A stretch of 64,000 nucleotides of DNA from Desulfosarcina sp. BuS5 (GTDB lineage Bacteria > Desulfobacterota > Desulfobacteria > Desulfobacterales > BuS5), in assembly GCF_028752835.1 (NCBI RefSeq), contig NZ_CP087952.1, forward strand, positions 3,408,501 to 3,472,500. Reading direction: 5' to 3'. The first letter of the stretch is position 1. Each line of letters begins with the position of its first letter. Made by a program: the position numbers and the translations under genes. The notes under the pieces were generated by a model. It was not told where the DNA came from. It searched no databases and worked only from the letters and a program-made list of their open reading frames with translations. Positions 1 to 10,200 of the stretch are shown piece after piece.

Positions 1-1
1 T

Positions 2-988
2 CTACAAGAACATGAATCAGCTCGTGATCTTATTCAACACCTTAAAGAAGACGATTTTGCCAAAGAATGTGTCGCTCCAGATGGAGGGATCAGTCGTAGC
101 AGTTTTTCCGAAATTATCAATTCTCGAGGGCTTGAACAGCTTGAATATGTTTTTCAAGCTCTTTGCAGCCAGGCACAAAATGCTTTACCATCAAATTATT
201 CAGATCTCGGTGAACTCGTTTCCATTGATGGATCTTTAATTGATGCAGTTCTGTCCATGTACTGGGCTGATTACAGAAAAGGCGCTAAAAAAGCAAAAGG
301 CCATTTCGGCTTTGATGTCAATCGCAAGATTCCTATAAAAATTCATCTGACAAATGGAAATGGCGCTGAACGCCCCTTTGTCAGGTCTATCCTTACAAAA
401 GGCCAAACAGGAATCATGGATCGGGGGTATCAATCACATAAGGATTTTGATCTTCTTCAGGATGAAAAAAAACATTTTGTTTGCCGCATCAAAGCGAAAA
501 CAACAAGAACTATTATCAAAGAGCAGCCTGTTGATCCCGACAGCTATATTTTTTATGATGCTGTGGTTCTTCTTGGCACTCCTGGGGTAAACCAGACCAG
601 AAAGCCGGTTCGACTGGTTGGTTATAAAATTGCCGGTGTCAAATATTTTGTGGCAACTGATCGTTATGATCTTACAGCCGAGCAGGTTGCAACCGTTTAT
701 AAGCTTAGATGGGATATCGAAACTTTTTTCAAATGGTGGAAGAAACATTTAAAAGTGTACCACTTGATTGCTCACAGTAGATATGGCCTGATGGTTCAAA
801 TCCTTGCGGGGTTAATAACCTACCTGCTTATGGCCATATACTGCCATGAACAGTTTAATGAACCTGTATCAATAAAGAGGATTCGTCAGCTTAGAAATAC
901 CATCCAGAACGAATTACGTACTGACGAAAAAAACGTATGGTCTAATAATCTGATTATCAAAGAGCAAATGCTATATGCAAAAACTTAA
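2..988 (+). CDS. IS4-family DDE transposase, 5' end outside window
   Basis: The frame is open from the first complete codon of the window to the stop at 988, so this is the C-terminal ~328 residues of a transposase whose start lies to the left. The catalytic pattern is visible: first Asp in VSIDGSLIDA, second Asp in IMDRGYQSHKDFD, and a YREK signature YKLRWDIETFFKWWKK with the exact Y-(2)-R-(3)-E-(6)-K spacing typical of the IS4 family. The catalytic residues present are intact, so it may be functional. The right inverted repeat should lie shortly after 988 but cannot be defined without the left end. It sits beside a truncated ABC-F gene, which suggests that IS activity shaped this end of the window. 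Confidence 0.9.
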   Translation, partial: LQEHESARDLIQHLKEDDFAKECVAPDGGISRSSFSEIINSRGLEQLEYVFQALCSQAQNALPSNYSDLGELVSIDGSLIDAVLSMYWADYRKGAKKAKGHFGFDVNRKIPIKIHLTNGNGAERPFVRSILTKGQTGIMDRGYQSHKDFDLLQDEKKHFVCRIKAKTTRTIIKEQPVDPDSYIFYDAVVLLGTPGVNQTRKPVRLVGYKIAGVKYFVATDRYDLTAEQVATVYKLRWDIETFFKWWKKHLKVYHLIAHSRYGLMVQILAGLITYLLMAIYCHEQFNEPVSIKRIRQLRNTIQNELRTDEKNVWSNNLIIKEQMLYAKT

Positions 989-1227
989 CCGGACACTACT
1001 GATAAATATTGTATGTCGCATACATTTTATACTATTGATATGTTCATTTCCCGGCAAAATATCAAAATAGACTTGTTATTTTAATTATTTTTTACTAAAA
1101 AATATATCCCTCTTAACATTCCTTAACATTCCTAAAGTTCTCTCAAAAAGTTTGTGTCAGGCTGATACCTCTGAACCTTCAACCTACTTGGGAAAAATGG
1201 CAACCAAGAGTTGCGCAATCCGTACCT
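989..1227. other. Intergenic stretch between IS and ABC-F leader
   Basis: No gene is visible. It should hold the right end of the IS element just after the transposase stop. A perfect tandem duplication of CTTAACATTC occupies 1112-1131. The downstream part is the leader region of the ABC-F gene. Confidence 0.5.
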
Positions 1228-1299
1228 ATGTTTTTTGAGCCACAGGATCCGTTCCTGTGGTTTTTAATATTTAACGAAAAGGAAACAAAACAACAATGA
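1228..1299 (+). CDS. Possible 23-codon leader peptide of the ABC-F gene
   Basis: ATG at 1228 opens a 23-codon frame beginning MFFEPQDPFLWFLIF. Its stop TGA (1297-1299) overlaps the ABC-F start codon as ATGA. The frame runs straight through a terminator-like hairpin at 1240-1265. Leader ORFs combined with attenuators are known upstream of many ABC-F ribosome-protection genes, where ribosome behaviour on the leader controls read-through. No good Shine-Dalgarno sequence precedes this ATG, so translation is an inference. The overlap with the next start would allow translational coupling. Confidence 0.35.
   Translation: MFFEPQDPFLWFLIFNEKETKQQ
1240..1265 (+). terminator. Attenuator-like hairpin upstream of ABC-F gene
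   Basis: Perfect 8-bp stem CCACAGGA/TCCTGTGG with a 5-nt loop, followed immediately by TTTTT. It ends only 30 nt before the ABC-F start, so it would prematurely terminate that mRNA. This fits transcription attenuation rather than the end of an upstream gene. Confidence 0.6.
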
Positions 1300-2240
1300 T
1301 TTGCACCACCAATGTTACCCTCGCCTACGGCAAGAGGGTTCTGTTCAAAGACGTTAATATCAAATTTGCACCAGGCAACTGTTACGGACTCATCGGCGCC
1401 AACGGAGCAGGAAAATCCACATTTTTGAAAATTCTTTCTGGGGATATAGAACCGGACTCGGGAACCGTCTCCGTGGGATCCAGGGAGAGAATCGCGGTTT
1501 TAAAACAGGAGCACTTTGCCTTTGACGAGGAGATTGTTTTAAACACTGTAATAATGGGCCATGAAAAGCTGTACAGAATTATGACAGATAGGGAAGCTCT
1601 TTATAATAAACCAGATTTTTCCGAAGAGGACGGAATCAGAGCAGGTGAGCTTGAGATTGAATTCGCAGAGATGGGCGGCTATGAGGCAGAGTCTGAAGCG
1701 GCGGTTTTCTTAAACAATCTGAGCATTATCGAAGAGATGCATCAGAAAAAGATGAAGGAACTCGAGGGCGGGGAAAAGGTGCGAGTGCTTCTTGCCCAGG
1801 CCCTGTTCGGAAACCCGGACGTCCTCCTTCTGGACGAACCCACCAACAACCTGGGCATAAAGTCCATTGCCTGGCTTGAGGAGTTTCTCTACAGGTTCCA
1901 GAACACGGTAATCGTAGTGTCACATGACCGTCATTTCATGAACCAGGTCTGCACACACATTGCAGATATCGATTTTGGTAAGATCTCGGTGTACATGGGG
2001 AACTACGATTTCTGGTACCAGGCCAGCCAACTAAATCTGAAACAGAAACAGGAGGGAAACAAGAAAACCACTGACCGGGCCAATGAACTGAAGGCTTTTA
2101 TACAGCGGTTCAGTTTCAACGCCTCCAAGTCGAAGCAGGCCACCTCCCGAAAAAAACTTTTAGAAAAACTCACCATTAAGGACATGCCGGTGTCGTCAAG
2201 AAAATACCCGTTTATTTGCTTCAAGCCGGAACGACCCTAA
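1296..2240 (+). pseudogene. Truncated ABC-F ATPase (YbiT-like), first ATPase domain only
   Basis: The 314-residue product matches the first half of an ABC-F protein, which normally has about 530 residues and two ATPase domains. Walker A GANGAGKST, signature LEGGEKV, Walker B LLLDEPTNN and the SHDRHF switch His are present, followed by the interdomain linker up to SSRKYPFICFKPER. The frame then stops and directly abuts the 3' end of ald on the other strand, so the second ATPase domain is missing. In the Walker B region NNLGIKS replaces the usual N(H/N)LDI, so the Asp is lost. Codon choice is GC-richer than the neighbours, suggesting acquisition followed by truncation. ABC-F proteins need both domains, so this is probably a relic. 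Confidence 0.8.
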
Positions 2241-3365
2241 TTAAAGACTGCTTTCAATCATGCTTTCAAAGTAAATATATTCCAGGCCAAAAGCATCGGA
2301 AACTCCCCTGCATGTAACCTTTCCGTCAACCACGTTTAGGCCTGAACCTATCGAAGGATTTTCCCGCGCCGCCCTTTTCCAGCCCTTGTCGGCGATCTCA
2401 ACTACATATGGCAGCGTTGCGTTGGTCAAAGCGATTGTAGATGTTATGGGAACGGCACCGGGTATGTTGGCGACACAGTAATGCAGCACACCGTTGATAG
2501 TATAAACAGGATCTATATGGGTGGTGGGCTTTGAAGTTTCAAAGCAGCCGCCCTGGTCAATAGCGATATCAACTATTACCGAGCCTTTTTTCATTGTTTT
2601 AAGCATCGGCCGAGTGACCAGCAGGGGGGACTTGGCTCCCGGGCTAAGCACAGCGCCAACCACAAGATCGGCTTTTTTGACAAACTTGCGAATAGCTGCC
2701 GGACCGGACATTATAAGAAAACAATTTTTCGGCATTACATCGCTTAAGTAGCGAAGCCTGGCCAGGTTGATTTCAAGCAGATATACTTTGGCACCCAAAC
2801 CGCAGGCCATTTTGGCTGCATTGATGCCGGCTGTCCCGCCGCCTATAACAACAACTGTGCCCGGATTAACTCCGGGCACGCCCCCTAGAAGCACGCCGCG
2901 ACCGCCATGAGTCATTTCCAGAAATCCGGCTCCCTGCTGAACTGCAAGCCGGCCGGCGATTTCACTCATGGGGGTCAGAAGCGGCAGAGACCCGTCCGGT
3001 TTCTGAATTGTTTCATAGGCGATACATACCGACCGGCTCTTTATCAGCGCCCGGGTCAATTTTTCATTGGCTGCAAGATGAAGAAAAGTGAATATAATCT
3101 GATCTTTTCTGATAAGATCATATTCCGAAGGCAAAGGTTCCTTGACATGCATAACCATATCCGCCCGCTTATAGATTTCCCCGGGAGAAGCTACAATTTC
3201 TCCGCCGACTTTAACGTAATCGTTATCGGTAAAACCGGTGCCTTTGCCGGCGTCTTTTTCCACAAGAACCGCATGGCTGTTTTGAACAAGCGTCTCAACT
3301 CCCGCAGGAGTCATGGAAACACGATTCTCCGCCGACTTTATCTCCTTAAGTATGCCGACAATCAT
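2241..3365 (-). CDS. ald: Alanine dehydrogenase
   Basis: NAD-dependent alanine dehydrogenase (L-alanine + NAD+ to pyruvate + NH4+ + NADH), cytoplasmic, of normal length (~374 residues). The N-terminal MIVGILKEIKSAENRVSMTP, the substrate region with the AYETIQ and LLTPMSEIAGR motifs, and the Rossmann motif VVIGGGTAGINAA are all present. I chose ATG at 3365 because GGGAGG lies 6 nt upstream; the GTG at 3368 would sit too close. The stop codon lies next to the truncation point of the ABC-F gene, so the DNA that originally followed ald has been replaced. It is transcribed alone, with a structured repeat on its upstream side. Confidence 0.93.
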   Translation of the reverse strand: MIVGILKEIKSAENRVSMTPAGVETLVQNSHAVLVEKDAGKGTGFTDNDYVKVGGEIVASPGEIYKRADMVMHVKEPLPSEYDLIRKDQIIFTFLHLAANEKLTRALIKSRSVCIAYETIQKPDGSLPLLTPMSEIAGRLAVQQGAGFLEMTHGGRGVLLGGVPGVNPGTVVVIGGGTAGINAAKMACGLGAKVYLLEINLARLRYLSDVMPKNCFLIMSGPAAIRKFVKKADLVVGAVLSPGAKSPLLVTRPMLKTMKKGSVIVDIAIDQGGCFETSKPTTHIDPVYTINGVLHYCVANIPGAVPITSTIALTNATLPYVVEIADKGWKRAARENPSIGSGLNVVDGKVTCRGVSDAFGLEYIYFESMIESSL

Positions 3366-3424
3366 CACACACCTCCCTAATTTGCATGTTTTTTAAGCTA
3401 TCCCTATCTTGATCATTCAGGCGC

Positions 3425-3538
3425 TATATGCTTTAAGATAATGGTTTTGGGAAGGCCAGAGGGGGTAGGGGTTCAAAATTTTGAACCCCTACCCCGACGA
3501 CCGATAACGCAGTGAAATTATTTATGTGGAAATCTATA
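3425..3538 (-). repeat. Structured intergenic repeat, family A (copy a)
   Basis: Sense strand is minus. It starts just after the CGGC gene stop with TATAGATTTCCACATAA, carries the core AATTTCACTGCGTTATCGG, then a perfect 34-bp palindrome (3462-3495), then a GGCCTT segment and a decayed distal arm. Compare the copies at 4256, 6506, 15604, 20507, 44056, 51353, 51435 and 58980. Confidence 0.85.
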
Positions 3539-3541
3539 TAT

Positions 3542-3907
3542 CTATGCAAAAATATCATTCGGCTTGTAGGGATGCGCACCTATAATCACCTCCACGCCTG
3601 ATTTAGCTTTTATCTTGTTTATAATCATCTCATTATAAGGACAGTGGTCTTCTATACAAGCGGCAACATGTATTTTGGTTATTTTTTCTCCCATCGGTTT
3701 ATTCCAAAGATTGATTTGAGCTAATCTTGTTACGATTGTCGCGCCTGGGCAATCGCCACAATTCAGCAGGCCGACAAGTTCGACGTCATCATCTTTATAA
3801 CGGCTGAACTCACCCTCTCTTCGATTAAAAGCGACCAGACACCTTGAACATGCGATACAAACATTATCCATAGCTTTTTTACAGCCAACGATCAAAATTT
3901 TTTCCAT
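3542..3907 (-). CDS. CGGC-domain protein (putative metal-binding)
   Basis: A 121-residue protein with cysteine clusters CIACSRC, LLNCGDCPG and ACIEDHCPY, the hallmark of the CGGC domain family of presumed metal-binding proteins in anaerobes; the biochemical role is unknown. I chose ATG at 3907 because AAGGAG lies just upstream. A longer frame to 4000 exists, but it would read through the asnA remnant in another frame. The stop codon TAG falls 4 nt before the terminal TATAG of repeat copy a. The region upstream is degraded DNA, so the gene is probably transcribed alone. Confidence 0.8.
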   Translation of the reverse strand: MEKILIVGCKKAMDNVCIACSRCLVAFNRREGEFSRYKDDDVELVGLLNCGDCPGATIVTRLAQINLWNKPMGEKITKIHVAACIEDHCPYNEMIINKIKAKSGVEVIIGAHPYKPNDIFA

Positions 3908-3942
3908 TGTAAATCTCCTTTCATATGTATAATTTTTTAGCC

Positions 3943-4098
3943 TTATTCCAACACATGTATGTTTTTCTTCGCGCACATATCCTTTAGGACCTTTGGCCAT
4001 ACAGAGACGCTAACCTCTCCGATATGAGCCGCGCGTAACAGATACATAAAAGTTCTGGACTGTCCGATACCTCCTCCGATACTGATCAGCTCCTGCCA
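3943..4098 (-). pseudogene. asnA: C-terminal remnant of asparagine synthetase A
   Basis: Reading the minus strand from about 4098 to the TAA at 3943 gives [13 protein letters not shown], then [16 protein letters not shown], then a short tail ending NIHVLE. This matches the C-terminal ~45 residues of aspartate-ammonia ligase (AsnA), including the IGGGIGQSR active-site loop. Nothing upstream resembles the rest of AsnA. In another frame the preceding bases (about 4075-4141) encode a short pentapeptide-repeat-like stretch ([12 protein letters not shown]). The fragment is therefore a deletion relic, with no start codon or ribosome site of its own. Confidence 0.7.
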
Positions 4099-4255
4099 AA
4101 TTTGATCCGGTCAAATCTGCTTTTTTGTCCGCCATATTGTTCTGCTCCATTTTTTTGGTTATTAGGATACGGCTCACATCCCTGACGCATGAGTTTTGTT
4201 AAAAGGGGCTGCCACCACCCTTGCTTCCAACTCCGAATCATTATTATGCACCGTT

Positions 4256-4382
4256 TATAGGTTTTCACATAAATAATTTCACTGCGTTATCGGTCGTCTA
4301 AGTAGGGGTTCAAAATTTTGAACCCCTACCCCCCTGGCCTTGTGCCCAATTTTAAAATCTGGTAATTATCTGAAAATCTATA
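4256..4382 (+). repeat. Structured intergenic repeat, family A (copy b)
   Basis: A full 127-bp copy. The terminal arms TATAGGTTTTCACATAA (4256-4272) and the complement of TTATCTGAAAATCTATA (4366-4382) match at 15 of 17 positions. The core AATTTCACTGCGTTATCGG is followed by a perfect 28-bp palindrome (4302-4329) and CTGGCCTTGTG. The sense strand is plus, antisense to kdsB, whose stop lies 12 nt beyond the right arm. Confidence 0.88.
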
Positions 4383-4393
4383 TTTCAGTTCCT

Positions 4394-5131
4394 TCATAAA
4401 GAAACGGCTTTTATGACCTTTTTAATATCTTCCGGCCGGTCCACCCCGATACTTTGATAATCTGTAACAACAATGTGGATCGGTATATTGTTCTCCAGTA
4501 AACGCAATTGCTCCAGCTTTTCCGTATTTTCAAGCCTGCCGGCTGGCATAGAAACAAATCTTTTAAGAGTTTTCATACGAAAAGCATATAATCCTATATG
4601 TCCGTAAAGCTCAGGCTTTTCGTCATCCCGTGCATAAGGAATAATCGATCTGGAAAAATAAAGCGCTCTGTTATTCTCTCCGAAAACAACTTTAACCTGA
4701 TCAGGGTTTTCAGCATCCTCTGCGCGTATTTTTTTTGCCATTGTTGTTACAAGTATCTCGGAATCTACAAAAGGCTCAACAAGCTCCGTCAACATTTTCG
4801 GTTTCATCGCAGGTTCGTCTCCCTGTATGTTTACAACAACGGCATCCCCAGGAAGATCAAGAATATCAGCCGCCTCCATTACCCTATCGGTGCCGCTGGG
4901 ATGATCCGGCCTGGTCATTACAACGGGCACATCAAGTTCTTCCGCAGCAGAATATATCCTTGTGTCATCTGTTGCCAGAACTGTTTTTAACAGCTCGGGA
5001 CATTGGGCGGCGCGTTTAAAAACATGCCAGAACATCGGTTTGCCGAGAATGTCGGCCAGAGGCTTGGCAGGAAATCTTGTAGAAGCGTATCGGGCTGGTA
5101 TGATCCCATAGCATTCCGGAATATTTTTCAA
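4394..5131 (-). CDS. kdsB: 3-deoxy-manno-octulosonate cytidylyltransferase
   Basis: Makes CMP-Kdo from CTP and Kdo for lipopolysaccharide inner-core synthesis in the cytoplasm. The N-terminal nucleotide-binding motif [21 protein letters not shown], the HPSGTDR segment and NIQGDEP are all present, and the length (~245 residues) is normal. I chose the TTG start at 5131: it overlaps the waaA stop as TTGA and has GGAG 7 nt upstream. The frame also extends to an ATG at 5170 inside waaA, but that adds residues absent from the family. Co-transcribed with waaA, the enzyme that uses its product. Confidence 0.92.
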   Translation of the reverse strand: MKNIPECYGIIPARYASTRFPAKPLADILGKPMFWHVFKRAAQCPELLKTVLATDDTRIYSAAEELDVPVVMTRPDHPSGTDRVMEAADILDLPGDAVVVNIQGDEPAMKPKMLTELVEPFVDSEILVTTMAKKIRAEDAENPDQVKVVFGENNRALYFSRSIIPYARDDEKPELYGHIGLYAFRMKTLKRFVSMPAGRLENTEKLEQLRLLENNIPIHIVVTDYQSIGVDRPEDIKKVIKAVSL

Positions 5132-6444
5132 AAATTTTTCTCCTTCAAAAATTTTTCTACATAAGAACATACAATTTCAGTTCCACCTTGACGCTCTTTA
5201 ATATATTTGCCTATCGAGTCGCGCACTTTATCGCGCTGTTCCGGTTTATTAATATTTTTTTCTAACATATCGATGACATTAATCGGGTTAGCTGCGCTTG
5301 TAACAAGCCCCTGCTCAAAAATCTCGTCACCGATCCAGGCAAAATTATCCCAATAAGGGCCTACTACAGGAACCACACCGGATACAACCGCTTCCAGAAA
5401 ATTTTGCCCGCCAAGGGGGGCAAGACTACCGCCGACAAATGCTGCCGTTGATATTCCATATGCCGCCCCCAGTTCTCCGAAAACGTCCCATAAAATTACC
5501 GTGCCGGAAGATACTGTTTTATCTATTTTAGATCGCAGTACCGATGTTGCAGATATATGATTCAACCTTTCCTCCCAGGTTCCGATTCTATGCATATGCC
5601 TGGGAAAGAGCCCGATAATTATATCCGGCCGTCTTTTGAGCAGATGCAGGATAATTTCCTGAACCTGATCTTCTTCCTCGCTTCTTACTGAACCAAGTAC
5701 AATAAAAGGAGTGTTTGATGGCAATAAATTATTTAAATCCCTGTTTTCATCATCGGATAATGGGCTGTTAAGCCGGTCGAATTTCATATTCGGCATAGTT
5801 GCGACAAGCTCTTTGCCGAACAGCAGGGTGAACCGTTCTGCATCAGGAGCAGAAACGGCAAAAATTTTGTCCGGGCTCAATCTGCTGAATAGAGAATGCC
5901 AAAGTATATACCTGTTAAAACTTTTCAAGGTTATCCTGCCGTTTATGATAACAATCCTGCAGCCTGTCTTTTTTAAAGCCATCATAAGGCCCGGCCAGAT
6001 TTCCGTCTCCAGCAGGATCATTAATTTCGGACGAACCTCCTTAACGGCCTTTTTCATTATGGCAGGCTTGTCAAAGGGAAAATAAGATATAAATATTTTT
6101 TTCCCTTTTTCAGATCGCATAATATCATCAGCCGCCCGGGCAAGTATTTCAATCCCCTGCCTGGTATTGGATGTTATCAATATTCTTAAATAAGGGACGA
6201 ATCTCAAATTTTTTACAAAATTCCAGGCAAGATAGGCCTCCCCGGCCGACGCAGCCTGTATCCATAGATCTACCCCAGGCAATCCTTTTTTTAGAATCCG
6301 CTGCTCAAATCCGTCTTTAATCCTGCTGTTTATCCGGAGTAAAGGTATGGCCAAATTCCACCCCATATTATAAAGCAGGAAGGCGAATTTTTCAGCCGCA
6401 GAAATTGCAGGTATCTTTTTTGGGTTTAATTTGCGCACATCCAT
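5128..6444 (-). CDS. waaA: Kdo transferase (3-deoxy-D-manno-octulosonic acid transferase)
   Basis: A GT30-family membrane-anchored enzyme that adds Kdo from CMP-Kdo to lipid A precursors. The 438-residue length is normal. Visible marks are [13 protein letters not shown] near residue 65 (acceptor/catalytic region), [18 protein letters not shown], the FPRHMHR segment, and the C-terminal [15 protein letters not shown] that binds the CMP-sugar. Its 3' end overlaps kdsB by four bases, so the pair forms a Kdo-activation and transfer operon. The downstream boundary is repeat copy b. Confidence 0.93.
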   Translation of the reverse strand: MDVRKLNPKKIPAISAAEKFAFLLYNMGWNLAIPLLRINSRIKDGFEQRILKKGLPGVDLWIQAASAGEAYLAWNFVKNLRFVPYLRILITSNTRQGIEILARAADDIMRSEKGKKIFISYFPFDKPAIMKKAVKEVRPKLMILLETEIWPGLMMALKKTGCRIVIINGRITLKSFNRYILWHSLFSRLSPDKIFAVSAPDAERFTLLFGKELVATMPNMKFDRLNSPLSDDENRDLNNLLPSNTPFIVLGSVRSEEEDQVQEIILHLLKRRPDIIIGLFPRHMHRIGTWEERLNHISATSVLRSKIDKTVSSGTVILWDVFGELGAAYGISTAAFVGGSLAPLGGQNFLEAVVSGVVPVVGPYWDNFAWIGDEIFEQGLVTSAANPINVIDMLEKNINKPEQRDKVRDSIGKYIKERQGGTEIVCSYVEKFLKEKNF

Positions 6445-7271
6445 CCGGATAACAGATTATTTTTTATTGGTCCCGCTGTAACCTTATATCCCTTCAGAAA
6501 TTATATATAGATTATCACATAAATAATTTCACTGCGTTATCGGTCATCGGAGTAGGGGTTCAAGATTTTGAACTCCTACCTTCCCATATTATTGTGCCCA
6601 ATTTTAAAATCGGGTAATTATCTGACAATCTATATTTCTAAAAAGAGATTACATCTATATCGATTTCAGTTCAAGAATGTTTTTAAGGATTTTCCAGGAA
6701 ATTGTAGCCCAAGCGTACAATTTGCAAAATCAAGGGTACCTTTTCAATAACTAATGGAGCTCACTGGTGATCAAATATAATCTGAAAATATATAAATCAT
6801 GCGAACTCGTCGTATATTAAAGCACACGCTCTAAAATAATTTCATTCCACTTTGCTGCAGTTTGTCAAATACGTTTGCCGGATTAACAATACATTTCAGT
6901 TGACATTTTTATATTTATAATGATAACATTTAAAATTAATTTTGTGATATTGTTTTCAATCTGATACATTATGGGCCAAATAAAATATTGATATTTGGTC
7001 TCTGGATGAGAACTGTTAAGCTTCCCAGCTTCTGCGTCAGTCTCAAATTTTTAACACTTAAAATATTTAATATATTCATATGGTTGAACCTGATTTGAAA
7101 TTTAGTCGCCTTTCTTGAACTTGAAAAAATTTAGAATTTTTATTAGGTCACTTTATTGCACAAAATGGCATAATTTGTTAATATTAAGCAATCTTTCATG
7201 GAACGAACAATGATCTGTCAATAGATTTGAAAGCTATACTTTAGAAAGGGTTATGCTCAATTAGGAGAAAA
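6445..7271. other. Long AT-rich intergenic region upstream of the Hdr operon
   Basis: No gene is supported in 827 bp. It contains repeat copy e (6506-6634). A possible sigma-70 promoter is TTGACA at 6900-6905, then 18 nt, then TAACAT at 6924-6929, which would give a ~340-nt leader before hdrA. Other promoters cannot be excluded. AGGAG at 7263-7267 serves hdrA. Confidence 0.4.
6506..6634 (+). repeat. Structured intergenic repeat, family A (copy e)
   Basis: A full 129-bp copy. Arms TATAGATTATCACATAA and the complement of TTATCTGACAATCTATA match at 15 of 17 positions. The core AATTTCACTGCGTTATCGG, a near-perfect GTAGGGGTTCAAG-type hairpin, and a distal TTGTGCCCAATTTTAAAATC segment shared with copies b and c are present. 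It lies in the waaA/hdrA intergenic region and is not at a stop codon. Confidence 0.87.
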
Positions 7272-10200
7272 ATGATGTCTGAAAATATTATTGGTTCGGT
7301 TTTGGTTGTAGGCGGAGGAATTGCGGGTATGCAATCCGCACTGGATTTGGCTAATTCAGGATACTATGTATATCTTCTGGAAAAGACACCTTCTGTTGGA
7401 GGAGTAATGGCCCAGCTGGACAAGACTTTTCCCACCAATGACTGTGCCATGTGAATTATTTCTCCAGTACTGGTCGAGGTCGGCCGGCATTTAAATATAG
7501 AGCTTATCACATATTCAGATCTTGAATCCATCAAAGGGAGCGCCGGGCATTTCAAGGTAAAAATCAAGCAAAAGGCCCGGTACATAGATATTAACAAGTG
7601 TACAAGCTGCGGTGAATGCGAAACGGTATGCCCTGTTGATATTCCGAATGATTATGATGAAGGGCTTACATCATGGAAAGCAATTTATAAACAATATGCC
7701 CAGGCTATTCCGGGTGCTTATTCCATAAAAAAAGCCGACAAGGCGCCCTGCCGTCTTGCATGCCCGGCCGGTCTGAATGTTCAAGGCTATGTTCAGATGG
7801 TAAAGCAGGGCAAATATGAGGCAGCCTTGAAAATAATAATGGAAGATCTTCCATTGCCGGGAGTGCTTGGACGTATCTGTCCGCACGAATGTGAAGATGC
7901 CTGCCGCAGGTGTGATGTTGATGAACCTGTTGCAATCCGTAATCTTAAAAGGCTGGCAGCCGATCAATTTGATCCGCGCGGGATTGAGATTCAATGCGCC
8001 CCTGCAAGAGATGAAAAAGTAGCCATTATCGGTTCCGGTCCCGCCGGACTTTCCAGTGCTTATCATCTGGCACGCAAAGGTATTCAAGCCACCATTTATG
8101 AAGCCCTGCCGGAAGCGGGCGGCATGTTGCGGGTCGGGATCCCCGATCATCGTCTGCCCAGGCAGATTCTTGATAATGAAATTGAAATCATTACCAATCT
8201 GGGTGTAGAAATTAAAACCAACAGCCCGTTGGGCCCGGATTTGAGTGTAGATGATCTTTTTAACCAGGGTTATAAAGCTGTATATCTTGCTCTTGGCGCG
8301 CATAAGGGTATAAAACTCGGTATCCCCGGAGAAGAAACAAACGGCGTTCGTCAGGGAGTAGATTTTTTAAGAGAAGTAAACCTGACAGGCAAAACTGATA
8401 TCGGGCGAAAAGTTGCCATCATAGGCGGCGGAAATGTTGCCATTGACGTAGCGCGTTGCGCTGTAAGACTTGGCGCGGATGAAGTTCAAATTATTTACCG
8501 TCGTACACGTAATGAAATGCCTGCCTGGGAAGAAGAGATTCAAGCCGCAGAGGATGAGGGCGTAAAGATTGCCTACCTTGCTGCGCCGGAGGAGGCGCTT
8601 GCCAAAGACGGCTTGGTCTGCGGGCTGAAGTGCATCAAAATGGAACTTGGCGAACCTGATGCATCCGGACGGCGCAGGCCGGTGCCCATTAAAGACAGCG
8701 AATATCTAATAGATATCGATCAACTGATTCCTGCCATTGGCCAAAGGCTTGATGACTCCACTATCAAAAATGTTACAGACTTGAATTTTACCAGGTGGGG
8801 TACAATTCAGGTGGATCCGCTTACATTTGCAACAGATCGTGACGGCCTGTTCGCAGGCGGAGACATGCAGACCGGCCCTTCGATTGCCATTGCCGCTATT
8901 GCGGCAGGGCGGGAAGCTGCTGAATCTATTATTCGTTATCTTGACGGTCAGGATCTCTCTGCAGGTCGCAATCCCGTCGGCCCTATTACCATTGAAAATT
9001 CTGATTATCAGGCTATACCTGTAAATGAACCTGTAAATCCAAGAAAACATATGCCTGAACTGGCAATTGAAAAACGAGCCCGGAATTTTGATGAAGTAGA
9101 ACTAGGCTATGATGAAGAATCCGGTAAAGCAGAAGCTGATCGCTGCCTGAATTGTGGTTATTGTTCGGAATGCTTTCAATGCGTGGATGCCTGCCTCGCT
9201 GACGCCATTATACATAATGATCAACCCCATGATAAAGAAATTGATGTCGGTTCCGTTATTCTAAGTCCCGGATTCAAGCCTTTTGATCCTTCAAAGTTTG
9301 ACATTTATGGATACTCAAATTTTGCGAATGTTATTACCTCTATGGAGATGGAGCGGATTCTAAGCGCTACAGGCCCCTACCAGGGGCACCTTCTCCGCCC
9401 GTCAGACCGTAAAGAGCCCAAAAAAATCGCCTGGCTGCAATGTATCGGTTCCAGGGATAATAACCGATGCGACAACGGTTACTGCTCATCGGTCTGCTGC
9501 ATGTATGCGGTTAAAGAAGCGGTAATAGCAAAAGAACATGCTGATTATGAACTGGATGCCGCTATATTTTTTATGGACATGCGCACATTCGGCAAAGAAT
9601 TTGAGCGGTATTATGACAATGCCAGGGAAAAAGAGGGTGTTAGGTTTATACGCTCCAGAATACATACCGTCGAGGAAGATCCTGATACAAATAATCTTTC
9701 CCTTCGTTATACGGATGAAAAGGGAAAAATTATTGTAGAGCGGTTTGACCTGGTTGTCCTATCCGTTGGTCTGGAAATATCACCTGAAGTTGCCGAACTT
9801 GCATCTACTCTTGAGGTAGAGTTAACACCTGGTAATTTTGCAAAAACCTCTCCTTTTGCCCCTGTTTCAACATCAAGAGACGGAATTTTTGTATGTGGGG
9901 CTTTTCAAGGGCCTAAAGATATTCCTCAATCTGTTGTTGATGCAAGTGCGGCCGCATCTGCTGCCGGGGAGATACTGAACGCGTCACGAAACAGTTTGAC
10001 AAAAATCAGAGAAGAAGTTCCTGAAATAAATGTAACCGGCGATCGGCCCAGGATAGGCGTGTTTGTCTGTAAATGCGGTATTAATATAGCCGGAGTTATT
10101 GATGTGCCCGGAGTCAGGGATTATGCGGCTACTTTGCCGTATGTTGAATATGTTGATGACAATCTTTATACATGTTCGCAGGATACCCAGGATGCGATGA

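Noticed and set aside
3462-3495. Palindromes in the repeats as ordinary intrinsic terminators
   Set aside because: They lack T-runs after the stem and are part of a longer conserved element with a core and outer arms.
4086-4268. Possible 60-residue gene on the minus strand
   Set aside because: No ribosome site, no family resemblance, ends inside repeat and asnA debris.
6568-6750. Small plus-strand frame in the waaA-hdrA gap
   Set aside because: It starts inside repeat copy e and has no coding character.
7272-7454. hdrA as a frame-broken pseudogene with a premature stop at 7452
   Set aside because: The frame is intact on both sides for 1,486 residues, UGA replaces a conserved Cys, and a SECIS-like hairpin follows.
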